Below, piece after piece: positions 30,259 to 42,000 of a DNA stretch of 64,000 nucleotides. The number at the start of each line of letters is the position of its first letter. Position 1 is the stretch's first letter. Made by a program: the position numbers and the translations under genes. Below the pieces are notes generated by a model. The model ran no database searches. It saw only the letters and a program-made list of their open reading frames with translations, and was not told where the DNA came from. Source of the DNA: Arcuatula senhousia (taxonomy: Eukaryota; Mollusca; Bivalvia; Mytilida; Mytilidae); the NCBI GenBank assembly GCA_963971305.1, contig CAXARO010000881.1:1-64000 (forward strand). The letters run 5' to 3'.

Positions 30259-32968
30259 GAGGCTCCCAGGAGCCTGAATCGCTCACTTGGTCTTGATGTC
30301 AACCCCATTTGTATAGCTAAATGAGCTGAATGTTTAAACAGGAAAAAGCTTTTCTCTATCTGCAATAGTTTTCATTCTATAGGCCAAAAACACTATTTTT
30401 TACCTTTAAAGGGCAATAACCCCTTAAAGTGGTAATCTGACAACTTCAACCCTATGAAGACTTTTGTAGAACTCAATGAGTTGAACATTTAAGCAATCAA
30501 CAGCTTTTCTCTATCTGCAATAGTTTTCATTCTATAGGCCAAAACACCATTTTTTGCCTTTAGGGGACTGTAATCCCTATAAGGGGTCACAACTTCAACC
30601 CTATGAAGATTTTTGTAGAGCTAAATGAGTTGAACATTTAAGCAATCAACAACTTTTCTCTATCTGCATTAGTTTTCATTCTACAAGCCAAAAACACTAT
30701 TTTACGCCTTTAAGGGGCTGTAACCTCTATAAGGGGTCATCTGACAACTTCGACTGTCTTTTTGATGTTTTCTGTTTCTTGTTTAAGAAGGGGGTCTTTC
30801 TGTGACTATTTCAGGGCTTGATTTGAATTATATGCATCTTATCTAGACCATGGGCCAATTGCAGAACCGCAAGCAGTGCCAATTGTCCTCGTTGAAGGCT
30901 GCTGGCGGTTGTCCATTGTGGTTTCTAGCTCACCTGACCCGAAGGGTCATGTGAGCTATTGTCATCGTTAAGCGTCCGTCGTCCGTCCGTCGTCCGTCGT
31001 CCGTTAACTTTTCTTCAAAGTTCTTCTTCTCTGAAACCACTGAAGGGATTGCATTGATACTTGGTATACAAGATCTTTAGGATTTACTCTACCAAGTTTG
31101 TGAATTATATACATGTGGACCAACCAAGATGGCCGCCGTTGCTAAAAATAGAACAGGGGGGTCAGACCATTGTTTTTGGCTTATAACTCAAAAAGTATAA
31201 GAGATAGAGAAAATCCGAAGCAACCTTCCTTGTTCAGCATCAAAAGCTCTACGAATCTCTCCATTGGGTCGAAGTTGTGAAACAACTCCTTATAGGAGTT
31301 ATTGCCCTTTAATCATCAAATTTGACCATTTTTGCAATTTTTGGACAATATCTTGAAAACTGTTAGAGCTAGAGGAAAAGTTAGCATTGCAGAATTGTTT
31401 AGCTCATTGAGATCTACAAAAATGATTTCAGGGTCTAAATTGTCAGATCAGCCGTTTAAGAGTTATTCCCCTTTAACTGTTTTTTCCATGAATTTACACT
31501 GATTTTCAAAAATCTTCTTCTCTAAAACTACTGAAGGGATTGCATTGATACTTGGTATACATGATCTTTAGGATGTCCTCTACCAAGTTTGTGAATTATA
31601 TACATGTCGACCAACCAACATGGCGGCCATTGCTAAAAATAGAATAGGGGGGTCAGACCATTGTTTTTGGCTTATAACTCAAAAAGTATAAAAGATAGAG
31701 AAAATCCGAAGCAACCTTCCTTGTTCAGCATCAAAAGCTCTACGAATCTCTCCATTGAGTCGAAGTTGTGAAACAACTCCTTATAGGAGTTATTGCCCTT
31801 TAATCATCAAATTTGACCATTTTTGCAGTTTTTGGACAATATCTTGAAAACCGTTAGAGCTAGAGGAAAAGTTAGCATTGCAGAATTGTTTAGCTCATTG
31901 AGATCTACAAAAATGATTTCAGGGTCTAAATTGTCAGATCAGCCGTTTAAGAGTTATTCCCCTTTAACTGTTTTTTCCATGAATTTACACTGTTTTTCAA
32001 AAATCTTCTCTAAAACTACTGAAGGGATTGCATTGATACTTGGTATACATGATCTTTAGGATGTCCTCTACCAAGTTTGTGAATTATATACATGTCAACC
32101 AACCAACATGGCCGCCGTTGCTAAAAATAGAACAGGGGGGTCAAACCATTGTTTTTGGCTTATAACTCAAAAAGTATAAGAGATAAAAAAAATCGGAAGC
32201 AAATTTTTTGTTCAGCATCAAAAGGTCCTTACAGTAGTTATTGCCCTTTAACTGTTTTTTTCTATTAATTTAAACTGATTTCCAAAAATCTTCTCTGATA
32301 CCACTGAAAGGATTGTTTTGCAACTTTGTATACTTGAAAGTTTGTGAAATTTATTCAAACTTTGGCATAAGAGATCAGGTGAGCGATTCAGGCTCCTGGG
32401 AGCCTCTAGTTCTAAATTACCGTTTAATTGTGGGCTGTGTCGCGTACACTTATTCCACATCTCTTCATTTTCTATGGACACTTTTGTAGAGCTAAATGAG
32501 CTGAACATTTAAGCAAGCAACAACTTTTCTCTATCTGTAATAATTTTCATTTTAGAAGCCAAAAACATGAAAAAATGCTATTTTTCACCTTCAAAGGGCA
32601 GTAACTCCTAAAAGGGGTTATCTGACAACTTCGACCAAATGGAGACTTTTGTAGAGCTTTTGATGCTGAATCAGTAGCGTGGCATCAGATTTCATCTATC
32701 TCTTATACTTTATGATTTACAAGCCAAAAACAGTAGTCTGACCCCCCTGGTCTATTTTTAGTAACAGCAGCCATGATTTTTGACGGGTCAAAAATCCAAA
32801 CACAAGTTTGGTGTAGGACACCCTAAGGATCATTCATACCAAGTTTCAGTAAATTCTGTTCAGTAGTTTAAGAGGAGAAGATTTTTGAAAAATTGTTAAC
32901 GGACGACGACGACGACGGACGCCAAGTTATGGCAAAAGCTCACATGGACTTTTGGTTCAGGTGAGCTA
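30259..32968. mobile_element. Copy 2 of nested elements A and B with the exon fragment
   Basis: Same arrangement as 25655-28357. Element B corresponds to about 30930-32408 and the EMWNKCTRH fragment to about 30751-32459. Confidence 0.75.
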
Positions 32969-34187
32969 ACGAATCGGCGAGGAAAGGAGCACAGTTTGTG
33001 CCCATTGGAATGCCGATTGGTTGTTGAAAATCTCTCCTCCGAAGGTGTCCAATATGTTGTCAATGAGGAAATCAAGCATACTGCAAACTTGTTCAAGTGT
33101 GTAACAAATTTTATCTTTGAAAGATGTTTTTGAAAAGAAGGTAGAATTATTACCCAAAACAACAAAATTCCTAGAGTTTGAAAAGGCTTTTTCGAGAAGT
33201 TTTTTCAGGCGACATTTTAGTTTTTTGTGTGGCAAGGTAGTGTATAAAGTTGAAAAATCGAACGTTTTCAAAGAGTGAACCTCGGAAAATGATTTAGATT
33301 TAAAATGATCTAACAAATCTTTTGAGTTCTTCAAAATCCACATATGGTTAATTCCACTACGATTATAAATAGTGTCGCAGTATGCTTGTTGACCTTCTTT
33401 GACAGCAGACAAGATTTTAGTAAACTGAACGGACTGTAGTTGAACATGATGAAGATCCAGCTATATACCTTTCTTTGTACGGATTTTTGTGAGGTTTAGG
33501 TATCCAGTACAAATATGGTAACTCTTTATGTTCATTGGAATATTGAAAGAGGACATAAAAGAGCTATGGTTGGCTATGATTTCATCTTTGTTAAATGTAG
33601 TCCGTGTGTATGTAGCTCTAGCGGAAGTATTACCATCAATGCCTAGTTCTTTTATTAGACAATTATAATAGTGTGCTTTACATACAAAAACTATATTATT
33701 GGAAGCCTTGTCTCCTGGCGTGACAACATACCTGTCATGTAAGGAAGAGAGACAATTGAGAGCTTCACGATCTCTAAATACAGAAGAAGGCCGGGGGTTC
33801 ACACATTTGCGAAGTTTGTCTATTCGACTTCGTACAAGAGATCGGATAGTCCTTACCCAGTCGGACAGTGATTCAAGCTCTGGTTCTTGGTCCTTTTCCC
33901 TCTTTATCCAGGCTCTAGCATAGTCCTCCACAGCATCCATGATGATCTTAAAGTTGTGATTCCAATTGATACGTTTTGTCCCTGAATTTAGGTCCATGGG
34001 AAACCACATTACGTAATAAATCATTTTCAATTATCTTAAGATCAAAGGGAGAAGCATAGCAATCACATGTCAGAAGGGACTTTAGATATTCTTCAATGTT
34101 TAGGTCCTGCTGAGGCTGATCGAATAAACTGTCAAACACATTAATACAAATCTGTATGAACTGGCTATTTTTATCCTTTTCCCTCAT
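32969..34187 (-). pseudogene. Penelope-like element N-terminal part, copy 2
   Basis: Matches 28358-29576 with the same frameshifts, so the damage predates the duplication. Confidence 0.7.
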
Positions 34188-34317
34188 TAATGATCATTAT
34201 TTAACATAATTATATACATTTTGTTTTGAATTTATTTCATTTTCAATATCAATTTAACATCTGTTTTCTCATGTTTGTATCATTTCAACTGTACTTCTCT
34301 TCTTTTCCTCAAAACAG

Positions 34318-34867
34318 AACTGGAAATAAGGAGAAAAAGAAAGAGGAGGAGGTGGCGAATAGGTAGTATATGAATTCATTTTTTTTAAACAAAATCGAGT
34401 GAATTATCCTTTTTAAATAATTAAACCCCCACCGATTACAATTTAAAAAAATATATATACGGAAATCAAATTAAAAAAAATCAACAATGTCAACTATATT
34501 ATATAAAAATACGGAGATTGGAATAGGTGTACGCAAGCATGACAGATCACAGCGGTACAATGGACAACGCTCAGCAGTGTCACGCGTTATACAAGCCACA
34601 GTGTAGTTTTAGAGTTATCTTTCTTTTGCCAAAGAACATTATACATGTTATACTAATGTATGCTATTCACTTCTTTTTAGATTAAAACTGGACCAACACC
34701 TTGAGAGAATGGCCCCCATGTCGGGGGTGGATATTCAAAATCAAATTGAAGTTTTACAAACCATTAAAAAGAAGGTCAGTCAGGTGACTGACGAGCTCGA
34801 TGAAGCCATCATTCACCTGAAGAAGTACAAGCCTAGAAAGGTGAAAACCAGTACTTTTAAAAAATAA
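34318..34867 (+). CDS. Last two exons of a coiled-coil protein related to the 12.75-kb gene
   Basis: Exons 34318-34362 (TGNKEKKKEEEVAN plus AG) and 34681-34867 join in phase. The terminal exon reads LKLDQHLERMAPMSGVDIQN, QIEVLQTIKKKVSQVTDELD and IIHLKKYKPRKVK to a TAA. The closing LKKYKPRKVK matches LKRLKPRKIK at 12.75 kb, and both precede it with a heptad-like helix, so they are probably members of one family. Upstream exons are not identifiable because Penelope/duplication sequence lies immediately upstream. Confidence 0.6.
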
Positions 34868-35244
34868 ATAAATAAAAAGAAAAAAAAACGTTTATTCTTC
34901 TTACCCAAGACGAAAGCCTTATGCTTGCAAATTTGAGTGGTATCTAAAATTTAAATTGTATGAATTCGTCTAGTTGTGTTGCACTGTCGGAGGATACCCC
35001 CAAAGTTTCATCGGAAAAAGGAGAGTCTGTGTACAACGTAGCTAAGTATTATTACTTAATTGTGTACATTTGAGTTGTTGGTACACTTACCGTGTCATCT
35101 GACCATTCTTTCGATGTTTATGAAAACAGTTTTTGAATCCCCCTTTTATAAGACCTTGGACAGGCGCTAATAATTATAAGTTCTGTCATAAGTGATAAAT
35201 GACTTCCTTCTATAGACAAGCCTTCAGGATATAAAATACTTTTT
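34868..35244. other. Spacer
   Basis: No supported feature. Short A/T-rich and low-complexity sequence downstream of the TAA, and no clear poly(A) signal beyond AATAAA-like words near 34866. Confidence 0.35.
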
Positions 35245-35848
35245 ATACCCCGCCACACGAAGTGGCAGGGTATTATGTTATACCCTCAGTTTTTTTCGGT
35301 GTCTGTCCGTCCGTCCGTCTGTCTGTCCGTCTGTCCGTCCCCTGAAGGTTTCCGACCAATAACTTGAAAACGCGTCAAAGGATTTGAATGATATTTTGCA
35401 CAGCTGTTAAGTACAATAAAATACAGGTCAAGTTCGATTTCCAGCATGATCCAAAAATAGTTTTTGAGATAGGCCACTTTGAAAAATCAAATTTCATGAA
35501 ATTTTGAGTTTCCGACCAATAACTTGAAAACGCGTCAAAGGATTTGAATGATATTTTGCATAGCTGTTTAGTACAATAAAATACAGGTCAAGTTTGATTT
35601 CCAGCATGATCCAAAAAATAGTTTTTAAGATAGGCCACTTTGAAAAATCAAATTTCATGAAATTTTGAATTTCCAACCAATAACTTGAAAACGCTTCATG
35701 GGATTCAAATGATATTTTGTACAGCTATTGAGTACAATAAACTACAGGTAAAGTTCAATTTCCAGCTTGATATGAAAAATAGTTTCCGAGAAAGGCCACT
35801 TTGAAATCAAATTTTATGAACTTTTGATATTATAACGTGGCGGGGTAT
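35245..35848. mobile_element. ATACCCC hairpin element with TCCG tract and ~165-bp units
   Basis: ATACCCCGCCAC at 35245 and the inverse GTGGCGGGGTAT at 35837-35848 form the ends. The left end continues into a hairpin (CGCCACACGAAGTGGC) and then a (GTCC)n/(GTCT)n tract at 35303-35342. Three to four units of about 160-165 bp (AACTTGAAAACGCGTCAAAG, then CCAGCATGATCCAAAAA) follow. The same layout in reverse is seen at 42940-46271. Non-coding. Confidence 0.7.
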
Positions 35849-35959
35849 CATTTAATGTCCCATTACATGCCCTATTTTTACATGTTAATTTCCTTGGGGG
35901 CTTTGGTTCAGCGCATACCCAATCGAACTTCGCTTTTTTATCCAAGGTTTAAAGATTAC

Positions 35960-36290
35960 CTACCCTTTTCATCTTTGAAAGTACATTCGACATGTTATGT
36001 AAAACCTTCAGGATAAATAAGGCTGTGTGTACTTTTATGATTAACACAGTGACACACTTTCCATTTTTTGCTAGCTTTAAGGCTATATAGTATTGTACGA
36101 AAAAATACGCATGAAACTGTCACGAACTCATCTTTGAAAGTACATTCGACAAGTTGTGTAAATCATTCGGGATAAAAAATGCTGTGTGTACTTTTATGAT
36201 AAACACAGTGACACACTTTCTTTTTTTTTCTGAAGGCTATATAGTATAGTACGAAAAAATACCACATAAGCACGTGTCACGAACTCTGGA
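35960..36290. repeat. Two-copy tandem repeat of about 160 bp
   Basis: CATCTTTGAAAGTACATTCG starts each copy (about 35970 and 36130), followed by GCTGTGTGTACTTTTATGAT and TATATAGTAT-GTACGAAAAA. Confidence 0.7.
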
Positions 36291-36379
36291 AAAAAAACAT
36301 GGAAAAACTTTGTTCTCATACAATAGTTAAAACTTTAACCCCATCCATAATGGAGAAACATTTAAACCAGGATAATGGT

Positions 36380-36660
36380 ACATAATGGAAAAACCTTTGA
36401 CCCCTATTAGAGGTTAATGTTTCCTATGGGTCTTTGACCCCTATTTCCGGAAGGGCTATCTGACCCCTTGTAGGGCTAGGTCTTTGGCCCCTTATGAATT
36501 GACGTCATTGGTGTTAAAGACCTCATGGGTCTTTGACCCCTTTTTGCGGAAGCGGTCTTTAACCCTTGTAGGGGTAGGTCTTTAGCACGTTTTGAATTTC
36601 CGGAAGGGGTCTTTAACCCTTGTAGGGGGTAGGTCTTTAGCACCTTTTGAAGTGAAGTCA
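36380..36660. repeat. Low-order GGGTCTTTGACCCC-type repeats
   Basis: Several diverged units of GGGGTAGGTCTTTAGCACC/CTTTGACCCCTATT spaced irregularly. No coding support. Confidence 0.5.
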
Positions 36661-36707
36661 GGGGTTCTATAGTCCTCCCTAACTACTTTTATGGCTATTT
36701 TTTTCAG

Positions 36708-36847
36708 TTGGAAAGATTAAAAACGAAAACCCTCAAACACTTATTCATCAGTTGTTTCCACAAAACCAACCGGAACCACACATGTATCCTCGTCAATCCT
36801 CTCCACAGCTTAGAGAACAACCACAGCCCCTTCAGCCTATTCCATAA
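36708..36847 (+). CDS. Terminal exon rich in Pro/Gln, with nonsense codons in its repeats
   Basis: After acceptor TTTTTTCAG the frame reads GKIKNENPQTLIHQLFPQNQ, PEPHMYPRQSSPQLREQPQP and LQPIP, then TAA at 36845-36847. Beyond the stop the same frame continues with SREQPQPFQIIP and a TAG, so CAA/CAG to TAA/TAG changes have probably shortened a Pro/Gln repeat. If the TAA is the normal end, the downstream repeats are former coding sequence. No domain was recognised. The strand matches the 34.3-34.9 kb gene but the two are separate terminal exons. Confidence 0.45.
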
Positions 36848-37025
36848 TCTAGAGAACAACCCCAGCCCTTTCAAATCATTCCATAGCCCATAACACAACT
36901 ACTGTCCCTTACATTCAATTAACGACCACAGACCTTTCAACTCAATGAACATGGATATTGAACTCGAACTAAGTCTGTATTTTAAAATGCAAAAAGTCAA
37001 AAAGATTGATGTCAGCGGTACTTAC

Positions 37026-37347
37026 AGTGTTTTCCATCCACAATCATAATTGTGGATATATCAGCTGTCAAGTGGCAAATGTATACGAAATCTTCATTCT
37101 TCACTTGCAGTTGATGTGATATAACCTTGAAGATAAATTTTGAAGGTTTAAAAAAACGATCCAGAGTCACGAATCTCTCACTTGTCTCCTCTGTAAATAT
37201 ATAGGTGCCAGCACCTGCATATGCACAATCCAGTTTTCTTCCGATCTCTTTACATGCTTCTTTTGTGTCTAGGGACACTGTCTGCAAATGCATACTTAAT
37301 GCTAGACCTAGAACACTCAACAATACGATAATTATGACGTCCACCAT
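37026..37347 (-). CDS. First exon of a secreted or membrane protein (signal peptide, Cys pairs)
   Basis: ATG at 37345-37347 opens MVDVIIIVLLSVLGLALSMH, a clear signal peptide. Then come DTKEACKEIGRKLDCAYAGA, RFVTLDRFFKPSKFIFKVI and DFVYICHLTADISTIMIVDG, before KHC split by donor T|GTAAGT (phase 1). About 107 codons with four Cys, two close together and two about 32 apart. The hydrophobic-alternating pattern suggests a beta-rich extracellular domain, possibly Ig-like, but no diagnostic Trp is present, so I do not assign a fold. No continuation exon was found on the minus strand below 37 kb; repeats occupy that space. Confidence 0.6.
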
Positions 37348-37692
37348 CTTTGTTTTTGTTTTAGTTTTTGCTTCAGTGATTTTGGCGGGAATTTGTGATG
37401 ACGTATAATGTATAATATAGAAATGCAATTCCGACAAATCCGGAATAGTGCTAGTTTATATATTTTTATATTATTTTTTATATTATATTTCTATCTTAAT
37501 ACCAATAGTATAAAATAGTGAAAATACGATCAGATATGTTTTTGCCACAATCATAATCTGTTTTTATTAATTCTAAATAGATAATAAAAAAAAACTACCG
37601 AACCATACTACGTGGGCTTTTGGCTTGAGACTAGGGGCGGAGAGTCTCAAAACTTGCGCCAAAATTATACTTCAGTCCTATTGCTCAGGTTG

Positions 37693-37985
37693 GAAATACA
37701 AATGACAACAAAGTTCCAGACAATAAATTTTGCTACGCCTGACGCGCGTTTCGTCTATTCAAGACTCATCAGAGGCGCTCTACCAAAAATATTGAAAATG
37801 CCAAACACTCTATGAATATGAAGAGCATAATACAGTATAACCAAAAATACCAAACTGGGGAATCAAATTATTACTAAGATATTCAACTTATGTCTGGGGT
37901 AGGAAAAACCTTAGGGTTTAGACAATTTTGAAATTTAGAAAGATAATTTAAAGCTTTGATGTATTCTCCAACTCAAAATGAAGCT
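37693..37985. repeat. Dispersed repeat, single-copy version of 15185-15606
   Basis: GGAAATACAAATGACAACAA, GCGCGTTTCGTCTATTCAAG and TATTCTCCAACTCAAAA occur in the same order, but without the second internal direct repeat. Confidence 0.65.
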
Positions 37986-38067
37986 TTATGATGTTATCAC
38001 AAATGATATTGTACATATAATTTTTTTTTTTTTATGTTTTTACCTTGCACTTTAAAACTATTTTAAG

Positions 38068-38988
38068 TACAGTCAAACCTGTCTTAACGACCACCTGTAT
38101 TCAACGACCTCCTGTCTTGAGCGACCCTATTCATTCCCCCCGAACAGTTTTTACTATGTTTTGCACCTGTATTCAGCGACAACCTGTCTTACGCGACTAG
38201 CGACCATATTTCTAGTTCATAAACGACCATAAATCCTCCGTTATGCGACTTTTTATTAACCGGAACCGAAGTTGTCAGAAAATCGGAAATATTATACGAA
38301 AATCGACGCGTTTCGTTCCCATTCAAAAATATTCCCCCCAAATGGAAGCAGAAATTTTGAAAGTAAACAGATTGTACTAGGTGAAGTTTAACAGCAGGAA
38401 GGACTGAATTTCCACATGTAGATTTGTTTATGTATTAAGTTGGCAAATGAAGATTTAAACTGAACAACTCTGGGGATGGAATTCAGTCTCATCGTCATAA
38501 TAAACAATCTGTTCCACAAACTTTCAAATGTCAATGCCAATGGTGGATGAATTTTAAAATCAAAGTCATTCAGCCATCAAAAATTACTTAAGCCCTTGCA
38601 ACTCTTGGAACTGGTAAACAGGTTTATCAGTATAATAATTTATCTGTCCCTTAAACTTTTAGTTTTTACTGGTGAATGAACTATATTTACATAAGCATGA
38701 TAAACTCAAAGGTTAGTCCTACCAGTAGCTGCATGCCTTTAAATTTTTATTGGTAAATAAATGATATATGTATTTACATCAATTCAAAGGTTATTATTCC
38801 TACATGAATCTGTCATCGTAAATTATTTTGGCCCTTAGGCCTTACAGTACCTTGCAGGCATAAAAAAAGTTAAAGATTTTGGCATGGATAATATGACCGA
38901 TGCCAAACCTGTATTCAGTGACCACCTGTCTTATGTGACTTTTTTTACCTTGTCCCTTCAAGGGTCACTTAAGACAGGTTTGACTGTA
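38068..38988. mobile_element. 921-bp DNA transposon/MITE with TACAGTCAAACC ends
   Basis: TACAGTCAAACCTGTCTTAA at the left and its exact inverse at the right (38969-38988), with TA at both ends as in Tc1/mariner-type insertions. Subterminal GACCACCTG(T)ATTC blocks repeat on both sides. No transposase ORF. Confidence 0.7.
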
Positions 38989-39344
38989 CGTTCGTCCGTT
39001 TTAGTTATAAGTACCATGGATACCAAGTACGTTTTTTTCGCATAAAGTTAAGCAGGGCCGAGGCCAGTTTTTCCTTGGATTTTGAGATCACAAAAACGCA
39101 GTTTTATCACAAGATAGAAAGAGGTCGTTAAAAGTAACCCTTTATGATAATAAGCCATTTTTTTCTTCGCGCGAAAACCATGCAGCCTCTGTTTATTTGG
39201 ATCTGAATGAAGCTTTAGAGCAGTCGGATAGCAAACCAGATGGTTTTCATCACTGGAAACTTTCATGCAAGTCAATTTTAAAGATTTTTGTTTTTGTTTT
39301 TTTTTTTTTTTTTTAAGGTTTAGGCCAAAATATATATTTTTTAG

Positions 39345-39833
39345 GTCCCGTGTGGGGCCCGGGTGGCGAATAGGCCCGCAGCATAGCCTAGCTTGTCGTA
39401 AGAGGCGACTAAGGGTCTTGGTATTCTGACGTCGGGTCAGTGCTCAGCCCAGAGAGCGACCAAGTGTGTACCCTAGGTGGCTGAATAGGGTGGCCCTCGT
39501 TCGCGGGGGTTGTCAGGTCTATAATACGGAAACCCTGACCGCCGACCATAGTGGGCCAACGTGTGTGGAGAGTGCCACGCTTCATGCACGTAAAAGACCC
39601 CTTTGTGGACCGCCAAGTAGTGCTCCACATAGGCTTAATTTTCCGCCCCTACCCACCTCTCCCCTTTTCCTGTGGTTCTTCAAAACTTACCGGTCCTTTG
39701 TTTCCCACCCCATCCCCATATTTCATTTATCATCATCATTTCATGTTCATTTTATCACCCTTTTCATGTTCATCGCCTGTAAATAACCTATATAGCGTTG
39801 CACGGGCGTAAAACACCAACTCACTCACTCACT
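39345..39833 (+). mobile_element. SINE-like retroposon, full length, with 11-bp TSD
   Basis: Third full copy of the 489-bp family. Its target duplication ATATTTTTTAG lies at 39334-39344 and 39834-39844. The 3' tail is intact (TCAC)n. Confidence 0.85.
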
Positions 39834-39844
39834 ATATTTTTTAG

Positions 39845-40603
39845 GGTAAGACCGATATATATATTTTTTAAAGTAAAAAAGTCTTTTTTACTTATTTTTC
39901 AAATTAAATAAATAACCACTCAAAACATTTTTTAGCTCAATGTATTTCAAAAATAAATTTTTACAGCAACACACAAATCAATCACTGAATAAATAAACAG
40001 ACCACTGAATCAGTTTTTTTTTTCAATTATCAATAGTGCCTTTAACCTTCTTTCTAAGGGTGGGGTGGATTTTAACATTTTTGTTAATCAATGGATACAA
40101 TTGCATGATTTTCTTGTAAGGGGGGAGGGGGTGGATTTCAAAGAAGCATACTTTTTCTTGAAAACTAACACAAAGGAATTCAAGATCAAATCATCTTTGT
40201 ATCTCCGTTTTTTTTTATTTTTGTCAATGTTTTTTTTAATTTTGTCTCTATTTTTTTTCTATTTGAGCCTGGTGACATTTAACTTTGTTTCCTTGTCTTT
40301 GTTTTTTTTTCTAATTGTGTCTGGTTATTTTTCACTTTTTTTTCTTTGTCTACTTTTTCATTTTGTTTATGTTATTTTTTAAACTGATACCTTTTATCCT
40401 TTTTTTTTGTTTTATTTGCTTTTGTGTCAATTCTATGATTCTTTCGTCGCGAGATAAAAATAGTGATGTTTCATTTTTAAATTATCGTTTAAACTGAGTT
40501 TAATACATTTTAAAAAAATATTTAAAAAAAATGTAAAAGATAAAAAAAAATTAAAAATGTAAAAAATCATAAAAAATAAATAAATAAAATCAATATATTA
40601 TAG
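39845..40603. other. T-rich low-complexity stretch
   Basis: Long T runs create Phe/Leu-rich open frames at 40065-40497 with no splice or compositional support for coding. Confidence 0.5.
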
Positions 40604-40758
40604 AACATGCCACAGTCGAGGTAGCAAGCCGTGGCCCATCGCCACCTTACCGCAGCAAAAGACCAGCTACCGCTAGCTGTACAGTACCACCCTCTAAACA
40701 GGGGAAGTTTGAAGAGCTTACAGAGCAAAAACTGGATGAAAATTTTAAAAAAATTTAA
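40604..40758 (+). CDS. Terminal exon, Pro/Lys-rich tail
   Basis: After acceptor ATATTATAG the frame reads HATVEVASRGPSPPYRSKRP, ATASCTVPPSKQGKFEELTE and QKLDENFKKI to TAA at 40756-40758. It is clearly non-random protein sequence (PPYR motif, amphipathic end), 51 codons. It is likely a cytoplasmic tail or C-terminal segment. The upstream exons are not visible within the T-rich stretch. Confidence 0.5.
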
Positions 40759-40989
40759 TTGTTTTGCTTTAGTTTTTTTATTTTAAATATATATAATTTC
40801 TAGGGATTTTGTAAATGAGACTTTTTTTTTCTTCTTGCATCGAGGTTAGTTGTTAGTTTGACTTTAAAAATGGTTGGTCGAAGCAAACCCAGTATTCGAG
40901 ACCCCTTTGTTTGCAGGAATAGGAAAAGGGAAATTTTATGCTAAAAATAATACATAAAGCATCTACCTTAATGTTGTATTTTTTTTTAG

Positions 40990-41109
40990 TTCGGCAATTG
41001 GTTTCTTCATCCTGTTGGCATCATCGTACACATCGATACCAATCACCATAGAGTGACACAACAATGGTTTCCTCTGTTTGAAAATAACTTGTTATCTTAC
41101 AATATATGA
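40990..41109 (+). CDS. Short terminal exon (39 codons)
   Basis: After acceptor TTTTTTTAG the frame reads FGNWFLHPVGIIVHIDTNHH and RVTQQWFPLFENNLLSYNI to TGA. The WFPLFE part is reminiscent of the last strands of C2-type domains, but the segment is too short for a call. It may be a fragment of a larger gene. Confidence 0.35.
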   Translation, partial: FGNWFLHPVGIIVHIDTNHHRVTQQWFPLFENNLLSYNI

Positions 41110-41431
41110 CATTCTTCATCTTGTTACATTTTTTTTATTGGTTGTATGAAGAATATTTTATTATAAAATGATTTTTTATACTGTATTATAACATCATATT
41201 AATAACTTTTTTCCATAGATTGTCTTTGGTTTAGTAGGATTTGTGTGTAGATTTTTTATTGTTATTTTTAGACGCCCTCTCTCTTTTCCTAGAAGGATTT
41301 TGACGAGAGATTAGGGGCAGGAAGTCTCTATCTTCCATATTTTTTTTCGAAACGCTTTACGGTTTCTAAATTTGTTCGGAACAATGATAAAGAACGAGCG
41401 GCGTTCATGCGCATGTTTCTCTTTTTTTTAG

Positions 41432-41534
41432 TATTTTAGTGGAAACACCAAAACCAACTTCGATTGTTGAAAGACAGGAAACCATTGTGCAGTCGTCTCG
41501 TCAGAAATACTGTGATATTGAAGTTTCAGAATAA
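41432..41534 (+). CDS. Terminal exon with YCDI tail motif
   Basis: After acceptor TTTTTTTTAG the phase-1 frame reads ILVETPKPTSIVERQETIVQ and SSRQKYCDIEVSE to TAA. YCDI is a YxxI motif near the C-terminus. The adjacent AT-rich sequence has no other long frame. No upstream exon was assigned. Confidence 0.4.
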
Positions 41535-41862
41535 ACTTTGGACGACAAAAAGTTGCTCTAATGCAGCAAACAGACAAGGAACATCTTATGTCAATTAATA
41601 TGACAACAGGCCCAAGTTAAAGGGGTGTCTTCTTTTTGGCTCGATGATGCCGAAGAGTAAATTCGGATTATTGAAAAAAATGGGAACCATGAAACTTACA
41701 TTTGAGGTATAGTTTTTATTTGTATTCAAACTGTAATTAAGGGATTAAAAAAACATTGATTGGATAAATTTTGCAATAATTGATAATAAAACCGAGCGAG
41801 GACATGTTCACTATATTTACGGGGATAAGTAAATCTATTATATTTTGAAGAGTTCATCAGAG

Positions 41863-42000
41863 ATGGCCAAAAGGAAAGCTGACGAAAGGAAACCATATCA
41901 TGTAGGAGATGCAAATGGACCTCCACCCTCTAACTTTACTGCACAGCCGTTATATAATAACATAACAAACTCAACGGGGGTTTTGGGGAAAGACAGCTAA
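41863..42000 (+). CDS. Short ORF/terminal exon with YNNI motif
   Basis: ATG at 41863, preceded by ATCAG|AG, opens MAKRKADERKPYHVGDANGP, PPSNFTAQPLYNNITNSTG and VLGKDS to TAA. It is hydrophilic, with a YxN-type (Grb2-like) motif. It could be a tail exon beginning at about 41861 or a small ORF. Confidence 0.35.
   Translation: MAKRKADERKPYHVGDANGPPPSNFTAQPLYNNITNSTGVLGKDS

Larger units (their letters stand above)
29932..34545. repeat. 4.6-kb tandem duplication, copy 2
   Basis: Junction with copy 1 at GCAAGCATGAC|AGGTATATTG. The bases AG are shared by both breakpoints (microhomology). The right end at 34545 passes into unique sequence (ATCACAGCGGTACAATGG). Confidence 0.85.

Noticed and set aside
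36704..36898. Trp/Leu-rich minus-strand ORF
   Set aside because: Antisense shadow of the Pro/Gln-rich repeats of the plus-strand exon.
40065..40497. Hydrophobic Phe/Leu-rich ORFs resembling membrane proteins
   Set aside because: Product of T-rich low-complexity DNA. No splice sites or conserved pattern.
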